Translations under genes and position numbers: made by a program
The notes under the pieces: model-generated
Told to the model about the DNA's origin: nothing
Database searches by the model: none
Seen by the model: the letters and a program-made list of their open reading frames with translations, nothing else
Assembly (NCBI RefSeq): GCF_016907515.1
Contig: NZ_JAFBBY010000001.1
Span: 4,464,001 to 4,528,000, forward strand
Direction: 5' to 3'
Origin: Nocardioides nitrophenolicus
GTDB taxonomy: Bacteria; Actinomycetota; Actinomycetes; Propionibacteriales; Nocardioidaceae
DNA length: 64,000 nt
Shown here: positions 36,414 to 44,973 of the stretch, piece by piece
Layout of the letters: every line of letters starts with the position of its first letter
Position numbering within the stretch: position 1 is the stretch's first letter

Positions 36414-37247
36414 TCAGCGGGTGAGGAAGTCGATGACGAGGGACTCGAAGTCGTGCTTCCGCTCGACCTGTGCCCAGTGGCCGCACTCGCCCAGGACATG
36501 GAGGTCCGCCCGGGGCATCCGGCGCAGCGCGAAGAAGGCACCGTCGGGCGGCAGCATCCGGTCGTCGCGGCCCCAGGTCACGAGCGTGCGGTGGGGGATC
36601 TCGCCGGTCCGGGCCCACAGCGGCGCCTTTCCGGGCAGCGCGAGCGAGGCCATGACGGCGCGCATCCGGTCGATGGCCCGCGGTGCGGTGGCGTTTGCCC
36701 AGCGCTCGTCGAGGAGCTCGGGCGTGATCGTCGCCGGGTCGTGGACCATCGTCTCGACCCAGGCCTCGAGCGCCGCGCGGGTCGGTTCGGCGAGGAACTC
36801 GCCCAGCCGGCGGGCACCCTCGCTCAGCAGTGGCCCGTGCAGCGGGGCGTAGAGGCCGCCCGGGCCCATCAGCACGAGCCGGTCGATCCGCTCGGGACTG
36901 CTCGCCGCGGCCTCCAGGGCGACCCAGCCGCCCATCGAGTTGCCGAGCAGGTGGGCCCTCTCGATGTCCAGGTCGTCGAGCAGTCGTACGACGTGCTCCG
37001 CCGCGATCTCGGGATACGGCCGGTCGTAGTCGACGTCCGGGCTCGCGCCGAAGCCCGGTAGGTCGACGACGATCGTCCGGAAGTGGCCGGCGAGCACGGG
37101 CAGGTTGGCCGCGAAGTTCGACCAGCCGGAGACACCCGGCCCGGAGCCGTGCAGCAGCACCAGGGGTACGCCGGCGCCCGCCTCGTGGAAGTGGAGGCCG
37201 TCGCTCGCCGACGGTCCGCGGGTGGTCGCCTCGTAGGTGAGACTCAT
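36414..37247 (-). CDS. Meta-cleavage product hydrolase (HsaD/BphD-like, copy 2)
   Basis: The 277-residue alpha/beta hydrolase has the nucleophile motif LGNSMGG (Ser104), an oxyanion region LLHGSGPGVSGWSNF, the acid in WGRDDRMLP and the catalytic His in CGHWAQVE. MCP hydrolases cleave C-C bonds in ring-fission products of extradiol dioxygenases. The start ATG overlaps the stop of copy 1 (ATGA). Copies 1 and 2 share the GPGVSGWSNF and CGHWAQVE motifs but differ widely elsewhere, so they may have different substrates. Confidence 0.87.
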   Translation of the reverse strand: MSLTYEATTRGPSASDGLHFHEAGAGVPLVLLHGSGPGVSGWSNFAANLPVLAGHFRTIVVDLPGFGASPDVDYDRPYPEIAAEHVVRLLDDLDIERAHLLGNSMGGWVALEAAASSPERIDRLVLMGPGGLYAPLHGPLLSEGARRLGEFLAEPTRAALEAWVETMVHDPATITPELLDERWANATAPRAIDRMRAVMASLALPGKAPLWARTGEIPHRTLVTWGRDDRMLPPDGAFFALRRMPRADLHVLGECGHWAQVERKHDFESLVIDFLTR

Positions 37248-38065
37248 GCGGCTCCCTCGACCCCGTCGGCGTCGAGCAGGAAGCCGACGACCAGGCGGTT
37301 GAACTCGGTGGCCCGCTCGACCTGAGCCCAGTGGCCGCAGCGCGACATCAGGTGCAGCCGGACGTCGGGCATCCGGGCGATCGCGAACAGCGCGCCGTCG
37401 TATGGGTTCACCAGGTCCTCGCGGCCCCAGAGCACCAGCGACGGCTGCGTGATCCGCTCGGCGTAGCGCCACAGCTCGACGCGCTCGGCGTTGGCGGGGT
37501 CGGTGAAGCTGGCCCGGAACCGGGCGAACGACTCGGCGACGCCGGGCTGCTGCGACTGCTCGAAGCGCTCGTCGATCATCGCGTCGGTGACGAGCGACGG
37601 GTCGTGGACCATCCCGCGCATGAACTCGGCGAGCCGTTCGCGGGTGGGGTCGGCGAAGAAGGCGTAGAGCCGCAGGTGCCCGACCGTCGGCTCCGGGATG
37701 ACCAGCCGGCTGGTCAGGCCGCCCGGGCCCATCAGCACCAGCCGGTCGACCCGGTCGGGGTGGTCGAGGGCGAGCCGGGCCGCCGTACCGCCGCCGAGGG
37801 AGTTGCCGACCAGGTGCGCCTGCTCGATGCCGAGGTCGTCGAGCAGGGCGACGACCTCGGCGGCGGCGTGGGTGAAGTAGTCGCCGGTGAAGTCGCGGCT
37901 CGGACTGGCCCCGAAGCCCGGCTGGTCGACGACGATCGTGCGCAGGTGGCGGGAGAGCGCGGGCACGTTGCCGCCGAAGTTGGACCAGCCGGAGACGCCG
38001 GGGCCGGCGCCATGGAGCAGCACCACCGGCGGACCGTCGCCGGTGTCGTGGAAGTGCAGGGTCAC
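37244..38065 (-). CDS. Meta-cleavage product hydrolase (HsaD/BphD-like, copy 1)
   Basis: The 273-residue alpha/beta hydrolase has VVLLHGAGPGVSGWSNFGGN, nucleophile motif VGNSLGG (Ser89), acid loop WGREDLVNPYDGALF and His in CGHWAQVERATEFN. It should hydrolyse the C-C bond of the ring-cleavage product made by the dioxygenase at 39261-40142. Start GTG 38063-38065 overlaps the stop of the monooxygenase gene (GTGA), so translation is coupled. Confidence 0.9.
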   Translation of the reverse strand: MTLHFHDTGDGPPVVLLHGAGPGVSGWSNFGGNVPALSRHLRTIVVDQPGFGASPSRDFTGDYFTHAAAEVVALLDDLGIEQAHLVGNSLGGGTAARLALDHPDRVDRLVLMGPGGLTSRLVIPEPTVGHLRLYAFFADPTRERLAEFMRGMVHDPSLVTDAMIDERFEQSQQPGVAESFARFRASFTDPANAERVELWRYAERITQPSLVLWGREDLVNPYDGALFAIARMPDVRLHLMSRCGHWAQVERATEFNRLVVGFLLDADGVEGAA

Positions 38066-39264
38066 AGCACGGCCCCCTCGAGGTCGAGGCCCATCTGGGA
38101 GAGCGCGGCCGCCTGGTAGGCACCACCGGGGATGTTGACCGCGTGGTTGAGCCCGGCGTGGGCGTCGCGCCAGAGCCGCTGCAGCGCCTGGTCGGAGCGG
38201 ATCGAGTTGCCGCCGGCGCGGGCGAACAGCTGGTCGACCGCGGCCACCGCCCGCCAGGAAGCGCGCACCTGGTCGCGGCGTGCCTCGGCGCGCATGGCCA
38301 GGGTCGGGACCTCGCCACGCTCGAGCACCTCGTGGACACGGCGGACGTTGTCGATCACCTGCAGCCGGCTGGCCCGGATGTCGGAGGCGGCCTCGCCGAT
38401 GCTGGGCAGGGTGAAGGCGTCCTGGCTCTGCCGGGTGCCGAACACATTGGAGCGGTCGCGCTGGTAGGCGAGGGTCGCGTCGAGCGCCGCCTCGCAGATG
38501 CCGACCACGGTCGCGGAGATGGCGTTCCCGAAGAGCACGAACCACGGCATCTTGTAGAGCGGGCTGTCCTGCTTGCCGACCGCCGCGGCGGCGGTGCCGT
38601 CGACGACGGTGGCGTACTCCAGCACCCGGTGGGACGGCACGAAACGCTCGCGCACGACCACGTCGTTGGACCCGCTGCCGCGCAGCCCGATCGTGTCCCA
38701 GGAGTCCGGCACGATCTCGAAGTCGCCCTTGGGCACCAGGAAGTGGTGGTCGCTGCCGGGGATCGGCTGGCCGTCCTCGTCGACGACCAGGCCGCCCAGG
38801 TGCGCCCAGTCGGCGTGGTCGCTGCCCGAGGAGAAGAACCAGTGGCCGTCGAGCACGAAGCCGCCGTCGACGCGCCGGGCCCGGCCCAGGGCGACGTACG
38901 GCGAGGCGATCCAGGTGTCCTGGTCCTGCCCCCACACGTCCTCCTGGGCCTGCGGCGACATCACGCCGAGCTCCCACGGGTGCAGGCCGACCACGCCGCC
39001 GACCCAGCCGGCCGCGGCACAGCCGCTGCGGGCGTTGGCGAGCGTCGCCTCGATGAAGTCGACCGGGTGCGCCTCCGCGCCGCCCCAGGCCGTGGGCTGC
39101 AGCATCCGCATCAGCCCGGTACGACGCAGCAGCGCCGCGGACTCGTCCGGCAGTCGACGCAGCCGCTCGGCCTCGGGAGCGAGCTCGGCGAGCCGCGGCG
39201 CGACCTCGTCGATCCCGGCGAGCACCTCGGCGGTGGTCAGGGGAGCCGTCGCGGTGGCACTCAC
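38062..39264 (-). CDS. Flavin-dependent monooxygenase, acyl-CoA dehydrogenase fold (HsaA-like, copy 1)
   Basis: The 400-residue oxygenase component shows LPDESAALLRRTGLMRMLQPTAWGGAEAHP, GCAAAGWVGGVVGLHPWELG, HWFFSSGSDHADWAHLGG and WDTIGLRGSGSNDVVV. This fits the HsaA family that hydroxylates phenolic secosteroids next to the existing hydroxyl to give a catechol. The reductase partner is probably the flavin reductase at 40286. GTG 39262-39264 overlaps the dioxygenase stop. Confidence 0.87.
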   Translation of the reverse strand: MSATATAPLTTAEVLAGIDEVAPRLAELAPEAERLRRLPDESAALLRRTGLMRMLQPTAWGGAEAHPVDFIEATLANARSGCAAAGWVGGVVGLHPWELGVMSPQAQEDVWGQDQDTWIASPYVALGRARRVDGGFVLDGHWFFSSGSDHADWAHLGGLVVDEDGQPIPGSDHHFLVPKGDFEIVPDSWDTIGLRGSGSNDVVVRERFVPSHRVLEYATVVDGTAAAAVGKQDSPLYKMPWFVLFGNAISATVVGICEAALDATLAYQRDRSNVFGTRQSQDAFTLPSIGEAASDIRASRLQVIDNVRRVHEVLERGEVPTLAMRAEARRDQVRASWRAVAAVDQLFARAGGNSIRSDQALQRLWRDAHAGLNHAVNIPGGAYQAAALSQMGLDLEGAVL

Positions 39265-40142
39265 AGGTCCGCCCCCAGGATCTTGTGGCCCCACTCGTCG
39301 GGCGCGGGGAGGTTGACGGCCGTCCAGCCCTCGGGGTCGATGTCGATCGCCCCGGCGCCGACCTCGATCGGGAACCCGGCGGGGGAGTTGACGTAGAAGG
39401 AGGTCATCCGGTCGTTGGCGTGCTCGCCGATGGTCTCGAAGAAGGAGCAGCCCGCGGCCTCGGCCCGGCCGAGCGCGCGGCCGACGTCGGTGATCGTGTT
39501 GAGCTGGACCATCAGGTGGATCAGCCCGCCGCGGACGAACCAGGCGTCCTTGGGCGCACCGATCAGCGCCAGGCTGTGGTGGCGCTCGTTGGTGTGGAGG
39601 AAGTGTGCGCGGACGCCGTCCATCACCGCGAAGTCGGTCAGCCCGAACTCCAGCGTGCGGCGGTAGAAGGCGTCGGACTCCTCGAACGGTGCGGCCGCGA
39701 GCACGACGTGGCCGAGGCCGCTGCGGCCGGTCACGAAGCCGCTGACGCCGGCCGGCGAGGCGAACCCCGACGGGTCCACCTGCATGCCCCAGTAGAACTC
39801 CAGTAGGTAGCCCGCCGGGTCGGCGACGCGGATGAGGTCCTCGACGCCGCGGCGGGCGGCCAGGCCTTCGGGCCGCTCCCAGCCGATGCCCTGCTCGTCG
39901 AAGGTCGCGATCAGGCCCTCGAGGTCGAGGTCGCTGCGCAGCTCCCACCCGATGGCATGGACCTCGTCGACGTCGGCGGCCTCGACGACCAGGCGCTGGC
40001 AGCGTTCGTCGGTGCGCAGCCACAGCTGGCGCTCGTCGTCCTCGCGGCCCCGCATCATGCCGAGGATCTCGGTGCCGAAGGTGCGCCAGGCGGCGATGTC
40101 GGTCGAGCTGACGACCAGGTAGCCGAGCGAGTGAACACGCAT
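39261..40142 (-). CDS. Extradiol ring-cleavage dioxygenase (HsaC/BphC-like)
   Basis: The 293-residue type I extradiol enzyme has two vicinal-oxygen-chelate domains. Predicted Fe(II) ligands are His145 (SGLGHVVLA), His209 (GGLIHLMVQ) and Glu260 (GFPIEVGAGA), the same spacing as in BphC. His189 and Tyr250 are in the conserved second-sphere positions. It should open a catechol ring by meta-cleavage, using the product of the HsaA-like oxygenase. It is the first gene of the six-gene minus-strand operon. The natural substrate (steroid-derived or other bicyclic catechol) cannot be read from sequence. Confidence 0.92.
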   Translation of the reverse strand: MRVHSLGYLVVSSTDIAAWRTFGTEILGMMRGREDDERQLWLRTDERCQRLVVEAADVDEVHAIGWELRSDLDLEGLIATFDEQGIGWERPEGLAARRGVEDLIRVADPAGYLLEFYWGMQVDPSGFASPAGVSGFVTGRSGLGHVVLAAAPFEESDAFYRRTLEFGLTDFAVMDGVRAHFLHTNERHHSLALIGAPKDAWFVRGGLIHLMVQLNTITDVGRALGRAEAAGCSFFETIGEHANDRMTSFYVNSPAGFPIEVGAGAIDIDPEGWTAVNLPAPDEWGHKILGADL

Positions 40143-40285
40143 GGAGGGGACTCCTCAGATGTCTCGTGGGACGCCCCCGCGGGGGCGGTCGCCCGGATCG
40201 GGCGGCCCTCATGCTTGCGTGACCTACGTCATATCGTCAAGAATCATCTAAACAATTTTCCGGACGCCTGCCGAAAGAGACCCCG
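40143..40285. promoter_or_regulatory. Divergent promoter region of the ring-cleavage genes
   Basis: This 143-bp gap separates the dioxygenase operon (minus) from the flavin reductase/GntR genes (plus). TGACCTACGTCA (40220-40231) is one of three related TGAC-N4-GTYA sites in the window. An AT-rich stretch follows (AAGAATCATCTAAACAATTTTC, 40238-40259 region), probably core promoter. Confidence 0.6.
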
Positions 40286-40813
40286 ATGTCAGCCAGCACC
40301 TCCCCGTCCGTCTCGCCCGCCGCCATGAGGCAGGCCATGGGCGCTTTCGCCAGTGGCGTCACGGTCATCACCGGCCTTGACTCCACCGGCCCTGTGGGCT
40401 TCACCTGCCAGTCCTTCGCCTCGGTCTCGCTGGAGCCTCCGCTGGTGCTCTTCTGCGTGCGGAGCGAGAGCGAGAGCTGGGTCCGGCTGCGCGACACCGG
40501 CTGGTTCACTGCCAACGTTCTGGGGCACCGTCAGGAAGAAATGTGTAGACGATTTGCGGCACCTACCCAGTACCGTCTCGAGGGCTCGGGCTGGCAGCGC
40601 TCGGTGATCGGGACACCCTCGCTGCCCGGGGTGCTCGCGCGGGTCCACGCGCGCATCGACCGCCACGTCGACGCCGGCGACCACGTCGTCGTCGTGGGCC
40701 GGGTCGAGGCGCTCGACGGTCCGTACGACGGCCGGCCGCTGCTCTTCTACCGCGGCGGCTTCGGGCTGACCGACGCCGTCGAGCCGATCGACCTCCGCTG
40801 CGGATGGGAGTGA
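40286..40813 (+). CDS. Flavin reductase component (HsaB-like)
   Basis: The 175-residue protein has the FMN-reductase split-barrel pattern: AMGAFASGVTVITGLDSTGPVGFTCQSFASVSLEPPLVLFCVRSESESW, WFTANVLGHRQEEMCRRFA, and GDHVVVVGRVEALD. Such proteins reduce free flavin with NAD(P)H for HsaA-type oxygenases. It is divergent from the operon that encodes two such oxygenases and might serve both. The GntR gene follows by 50 bp. Confidence 0.9.
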   Translation: MSASTSPSVSPAAMRQAMGAFASGVTVITGLDSTGPVGFTCQSFASVSLEPPLVLFCVRSESESWVRLRDTGWFTANVLGHRQEEMCRRFAAPTQYRLEGSGWQRSVIGTPSLPGVLARVHARIDRHVDAGDHVVVVGRVEALDGPYDGRPLLFYRGGFGLTDAVEPIDLRCGWE

Positions 40814-40863
40814 GCGCAACACTAGGATCGATCGCGGGGACCGATCCGATCTGGAGGACATCT

Positions 40864-41670
40864 GTGGGCGAGGCGAAGACGCGGCCGAGCAGCTTCTCGC
40901 GGCTGGCCGTGCAGGTCGCCGACGACCTCCGGATGCAGATCCTCACCGGCGACCTGGCGGACGGCGAGGAGCTGCCCGCCGAGGAGGAGCTGCGCGAGCG
41001 CTATCCCGTCAGCCGGCCGACGCTGCGTGAGGCGATGCGCGTCCTCGAGGCCGAGGGGCTGCTGTCGGTACGCCGGGGCGCGCACGGTGGCGCCGTCGTC
41101 CACAAGCCGACGACGGACCTGGTGGCGTACTCACTGGGCCTGGTGCTCGCCGCCCAGGGTGAGCAGACCGCGGACCTGTGGTCGGCGGTGACCGAGCTGG
41201 AGTCGGCCTGTGCGGCGGGCTGTGCGACCCGGCCGGACCGTGAGACCACCATCGTGCCGACGTTGACCTACCTGCTGGACCGGGCCGACGCGGTGATCCA
41301 CGACCTCACCGAGCTGGCGCGGCTGGCGGCGATGATGCACGACGCCGTCATCGACATGTGCGGCAACGCCTCGCTGAGCGTCGCGACGACAGCGCTGAAG
41401 ACGCTCTACGTCTCCCACGGGAGCCGGATCAGGCCCGACGGCTCGCCGATCGGCGTGATCGACGTCGCGTCGCGGCGGCGGCTGCTGGGGATGCACCGTG
41501 ACCTCGTCGCGCAGATCAAGGCCGGCGACGCCGCCGCCGCGCGGTCGGCGTCGCTGGCGATGATGCACTTCCTGTGGGACTCGGGTGCGGCGGGACCCGA
41601 CGAGAAGGTGATCCGGGGCTCGGTGGTGCGGACCCAGTTCACCGAAGGGGTCAACCGGCGGCGCCGCTAG
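40864..41670 (+). CDS. GntR-family regulator (FadR/FCD type)
   Basis: The 268-residue regulator has an N-terminal winged helix (VADDLRMQILTGDLADGEELPAEEELRERYPVSRPTLREAMRVLEAEGLLSVRRGAHGGAVV) and a helical FCD ligand domain. GTG 40864 was chosen over 40804 because GGAGG stands at 40853-40857. FCD regulators usually respond to organic acids or acyl-CoAs. Its position beside the divergent ring-cleavage promoter makes that promoter the likely target. Confidence 0.88.
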   Translation: MGEAKTRPSSFSRLAVQVADDLRMQILTGDLADGEELPAEEELRERYPVSRPTLREAMRVLEAEGLLSVRRGAHGGAVVHKPTTDLVAYSLGLVLAAQGEQTADLWSAVTELESACAAGCATRPDRETTIVPTLTYLLDRADAVIHDLTELARLAAMMHDAVIDMCGNASLSVATTALKTLYVSHGSRIRPDGSPIGVIDVASRRRLLGMHRDLVAQIKAGDAAAARSASLAMMHFLWDSGAAGPDEKVIRGSVVRTQFTEGVNRRRR

Positions 41671-41707
41671 CGACACGGCTCCCCGTCCCGCGGCCGGTGG
41701 CCTGTTC

Positions 41708-41767
41708 CGTCGTACCCGGCATCCGGGTCGCCGATCAGTCCGAATCGCGGCAGACCTGCCGGGTGCG
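41708..41767. terminator. Long-loop hairpin between convergent genes (element E2)
   Basis: CGTCGTACCCGGCA (41708-41721) faces TGCCGGGTGCG (41757-41767), an imperfect stem closing a loop of about 35 nt. It lies between convergent gntR and fdxA. The arm is the same sequence as in E1 (19260). Confidence 0.55.
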
Positions 41768-41772
41768 GGGCG

Positions 41773-42090
41773 TCAACCCGCCACCGGCAGCGCCGCGACG
41801 AGCGGATGGTCCCGGTCGGCGACGTCGACCCGGGCGGCACCGCCCGGGGAGCCGAGGTCGTCGAAGAATCCCGCGTTGACGGCCAGGAACTCCTGCTCGG
41901 AGTCGGGCAGGTCGTCCTCGTAGTAGATCGCCTCGACCGGGCAGACCGGCTCGCAGGCGCCGCAGTCGACGCACTCGTCCGGGTGGACGTAGAGCATCCG
42001 GGCGCCCTCGTAGATGCAGTCGACCGGGCACTCCTCGACGCAGGCGCGGTCCTTGACGTCGACGCAGGACGGGGAGATGACGTAGGTCAT
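41773..42090 (-). CDS. fdxA: 7Fe ferredoxin
   Basis: The 105-residue protein has [21 protein letters not shown] and [21 protein letters not shown], the cysteine pattern of actinobacterial 3Fe-4S/4Fe-4S FdxA. It is the last gene of the oxidoreductase operon and is the probable electron acceptor for the 2-oxoacid oxidoreductase. ATG 42090 overlaps the stop of the preceding 4Fe-4S gene (ATGA). Confidence 0.9.
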   Translation of the reverse strand: MTYVISPSCVDVKDRACVEECPVDCIYEGARMLYVHPDECVDCGACEPVCPVEAIYYEDDLPDSEQEFLAVNAGFFDDLGSPGGAARVDVADRDHPLVAALPVAG

Positions 42091-42359
42091 GGCGAGGCCT
42101 CCTCGGTGGGGCGCTCCTTCTTGAACCGGTAGACGTCGAACACGTAGTCGGGGCAGACCATCTGGCAGGCGGTGCAGCCGGTGCAGCCGGCGTGGAGCAC
42201 CGGGAAGCGATAGCCCATCTCGTTGACCTCGCTCGACATCTCCAGCACCGAGGGCGGGCAGGCGGCGATGCACAGCTCGCAGCCCTTGCAGCGCTCGGTG
42301 TCGATGACCAGGGTCCCGCGGCTGACCCGCCCGGCGGGGGTCGGGGAGCCGGCGCTCAC
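42087..42359 (-). CDS. 2-oxoacid:ferredoxin oxidoreductase delta (2x4Fe-4S) subunit
   Basis: The 90-residue protein has two CxxCxxCxxxCP clusters: [18 protein letters not shown] and [21 protein letters not shown]. This is the pattern of PorD/KorD-type subunits that carry electrons from the TPP site to free ferredoxin. Start GTG 42357-42359 overlaps the end of the gntR gene. It is separated from the other subunits by that regulator. Confidence 0.87.
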   Translation of the reverse strand: MSAGSPTPAGRVSRGTLVIDTERCKGCELCIAACPPSVLEMSSEVNEMGYRFPVLHAGCTGCTACQMVCPDYVFDVYRFKKERPTEEASP

Positions 42360-43084
42360 GAGACGTCCCCCTCGCGGCCGACCAGGTTGCCGACCGTCAG
42401 CAGGTCCTCGACGGTGACGTCGAGGGCGGGGCCGTCGCTGTCGGGGAGGACCCCGCGCCGGCGGAGCACGCGCACGGCGTGCTCGCCGGTGCCGAGGACG
42501 TGCCGGACGGTGGCCGCCACGGCCGCGGCGGGCGTGTCGTCGCGGAAGGCGTCGTACTCGGCGCGGAAGAGGGCACGCTCGTGCTCGAGGTCGTCCTCCA
42601 TCGAGAGCCGCGAGGTGACCCGCACCAGGCCGTTGAAGGTGCGCAGCAGCGAGCGCAGGTGGGGACCGCCGGCGGAGCGTGCGATGGTGCGGCGGAAGCG
42701 CTGGGCGTGCCGCTCGAAGTCGTCGACGGTGCCCGCGGCGAGCGCCGCCTCGGCGGCCTCGGCGAGCTGGGCCCAGACCTCGGGGTCGCGGCGGGTGACG
42801 ACGGTGCGGGCCGGCAGCGCGCTGAGCAGGGCGTAGAGCGAGAAGCCCTCGCGTACGTCGGCGACGCCGATCTCGGCGATGAACGCGCCGCGGTGGTAGC
42901 GCATCTCGACCATGCCGTCGCGCTCGAGCTGGATCAGCGCCTCGCGGATGGGCGAGCGGCTCACGCCGAGGCTCTTGCCCAGCGCCTCGAGGTCGATCCG
43001 GTCACCGGCGGCGAGCTCGCCGCTGATGATCCGCTGGATCACCACGTCGGCCACGGCCTGACTGGTGTTGGCCCGCTCAAGCAC
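42356..43084 (-). CDS. GntR-family regulator (FCD) embedded in the oxidoreductase operon
   Basis: The 242-residue regulator has a winged helix ([63 protein letters not shown]) and an FCD domain with [15 protein letters not shown] and [13 protein letters not shown] helices. GTG 43084 overlaps the end of the beta-subunit gene by 8 bp, and its own end overlaps the delta-subunit start. It probably controls its own operon, possibly via the TTGAA-N7-TYCAA sites. Confidence 0.88.
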   Translation of the reverse strand: MLERANTSQAVADVVIQRIISGELAAGDRIDLEALGKSLGVSRSPIREALIQLERDGMVEMRYHRGAFIAEIGVADVREGFSLYALLSALPARTVVTRRDPEVWAQLAEAAEAALAAGTVDDFERHAQRFRRTIARSAGGPHLRSLLRTFNGLVRVTSRLSMEDDLEHERALFRAEYDAFRDDTPAAAVAATVRHVLGTGEHAVRVLRRRGVLPDSDGPALDVTVEDLLTVGNLVGREGDVS

Positions 43085-43877
43085 GCTCGTTCTCCTGGCT
43101 CTTCAGCTCGCCGATCGGGTAGACCGGCTCCATCGACGCGCCCTGGTAGTCGGCGCCTTCCGCGGCCGGCACGAACCAGCCGGTGGGACACATGGTGAGG
43201 ATCTCCACGAGGGAGAGACCGTGGCCGTCCAGCTGGGACTGGACGGCCCGCTTGATCATCCGCTTCGTCTTCGCCACCGCACCGGGCGTCGAGACCGCGC
43301 CGCGCGCGACGTACCCACTGCCCTGGAGCGAGGCGACCAGGTCGGCGATCGGGATCGGGTAGCCGTGCTGCTCGGGGTTGCGGCCCTCGAGGCTGGTCTT
43401 GGTCCGCTGTCCGAGGACGGTGGTCGCGGTCTGCTGGCCACCGGTGTCGCCGAACACCCCGTTGTTGAGCAGGATGCAGGTGATGTTCTCGCCGCGGGCC
43501 GCCGAGTGGAGGATCTCCTGGAGGCCCTCGTTGACCATGTCACCGTCCCCCTGCAGGGTGAAGACCACCGACTCGGGTCGCATCCGCTTGATCCCGGTGG
43601 CACAGGAGGGGGCGCGGCCGTGCAGGCATTGTAGGACGTCGATGTCCATGATCCTGACGAAGCTGCCGTAGCAGCCGTGGCCCACGACGCCGATCGACCG
43701 GTCGACCACGCCGAGGTCCTGCAGGGTCTCCAGCAGCAGCCGCAGGGCGACCGGCTCCCCGCAGCCCGGGCAGAGCTGGTGCTCGCCGAGGATCAGGGAC
43801 GGCGCCGCCGACGCGGCCTTGGTGCTCGGGGGCGGTGGCGCCGTCCGGGTGTCGATGGTGATGTCCGTGGTGGCCAT
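43077..43877 (-). CDS. 2-oxoacid:ferredoxin oxidoreductase beta subunit (TPP-binding)
   Basis: The 266-residue subunit has CPGCGEPVALRLLLETL, GHGCYGSFV and the TPP/Mg motif GDGDMVNEGLQEILHSAARGENITCILLNNGVFGDTGGQ. It catalyses oxidative decarboxylation of a 2-oxoacid to the acyl-CoA with reduction of ferredoxin, together with the alpha and gamma subunits. Substrate specificity (pyruvate, 2-oxoglutarate, branched or aryl 2-oxoacid) is unresolved. It starts one base after the alpha-subunit stop. Confidence 0.9.
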   Translation of the reverse strand: MATTDITIDTRTAPPPPSTKAASAAPSLILGEHQLCPGCGEPVALRLLLETLQDLGVVDRSIGVVGHGCYGSFVRIMDIDVLQCLHGRAPSCATGIKRMRPESVVFTLQGDGDMVNEGLQEILHSAARGENITCILLNNGVFGDTGGQQTATTVLGQRTKTSLEGRNPEQHGYPIPIADLVASLQGSGYVARGAVSTPGAVAKTKRMIKRAVQSQLDGHGLSLVEILTMCPTGWFVPAAEGADYQGASMEPVYPIGELKSQENERA

Positions 43878-43878
43878 G

Positions 43879-44973
43879 TCAGCTCCTCCCCGCCGGTACG
43901 ACGGCAGGCTCGGCGTGCTCGGCGAGGATCCGCTCGCGGATGACGGGGGCGTCGAGCAGCGGCCCGTAGGCCAGGCCGTGCTCGTCGATGCTGACCCCGC
44001 CGATGAACCGGATCGTGTCGCGGTCGTGGGCCCACTGGCGTACGTCGTCGATCATCTGCCCGGCGTTGAGCTCGAAGACGAGCACCCGCTTCACGTCGCG
44101 GGTCGCGCGAGCCAGTGCCGCGCCGGGGAAGGGCCACAGCGTGATCGGGCGGAACAGGCCCACCCGGTGGCCCTCGCCGCGCAGCTCCTCGACGACGTAC
44201 TCGGCGAACTTGGCGGCCGAGCCGAAGGCGACGACGAGGGTCTCGGCGTCGTCGGCGTGGATGCCCTCGTGGCGTGCCTCGACCGGCTCGATCTCGGCGA
44301 ACTTGGCCGCGACCCGCTTCCACTGGCCGTCGGGCCCCGGGCCGGGGTCGTTCTTCTTGCCCATCGCGAAGGTCCACACCTGGCGCGACTTCCCGGTGCC
44401 GCTGGCGGAGCCGTCGAGCGCCCAGTCCTTGGCGGGCAGCTCGGGCAGGTCCAACGGCGCGACGTGGACGCCGACCTGGGTCTTCGAGAGCAGGTCGTCG
44501 CCGTACAGGATCACGGGAGCGCGGTACTTGTCGGCGAGGTGGAAGAGCAGCTGGGTGTGCTCGACGGCCTCGGTGATGTCCTTGGGGGCCAGCGTGATGG
44601 TGCGGTAGTCGCCCCAGCCGCCGCCGCGGGTGCACTGGTAGTAGTCCTGCTGGTTGCGGGCCATGTTGAAGACGACGAGCGGGGTCTCGTTGAGCGCGGC
44701 CTCGGCGATGGTCTCCTGCATCAGCGCGATGCCCTGGCCGCAGGAGCCGGTGGCCGAGCGGAAGCCGGCGGCGGAGGCGCCGAGCGCCATGTTGGCGCCC
44801 TCGATCTCGCTCTCGGCGTTGATGCACACCCCGCCCGCGCCGGCCATCTCCCGTGACATCGCCTCCAGCAGCGGCGTGAACGGCGACATGGGGTAGCCGG
44901 CGAAGAACCGGCAGTCGGCCGCGAGCGCGGCCCGGGTGATGGCGACACTGCCCTGCAGCAGCTCGAGGGTCAC
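43879..44973 (-). CDS. 2-oxoacid:ferredoxin oxidoreductase alpha subunit
   Basis: The 364-residue subunit has GYPMSPFTPLLEAMSREM, NAESEIEGANMALGASAAGFRSATGSCGQGIALMQETIAEAALNETPLVVFNMAR and a C-terminal domain II (LVVAFGSAAKFAEYVVEEL, HRVGLFRPITLWPFP). Organisation resembles VorB/KorA. GTG 44971-44973 overlaps the gamma-subunit stop. Residues NQQDYYQCTRGGGWGDYR where other subfamilies differ may bear on substrate choice. Confidence 0.9.
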   Translation of the reverse strand: MTLELLQGSVAITRAALAADCRFFAGYPMSPFTPLLEAMSREMAGAGGVCINAESEIEGANMALGASAAGFRSATGSCGQGIALMQETIAEAALNETPLVVFNMARNQQDYYQCTRGGGWGDYRTITLAPKDITEAVEHTQLLFHLADKYRAPVILYGDDLLSKTQVGVHVAPLDLPELPAKDWALDGSASGTGKSRQVWTFAMGKKNDPGPGPDGQWKRVAAKFAEIEPVEARHEGIHADDAETLVVAFGSAAKFAEYVVEELRGEGHRVGLFRPITLWPFPGAALARATRDVKRVLVFELNAGQMIDDVRQWAHDRDTIRFIGGVSIDEHGLAYGPLLDAPVIRERILAEHAEPAVVPAGRS

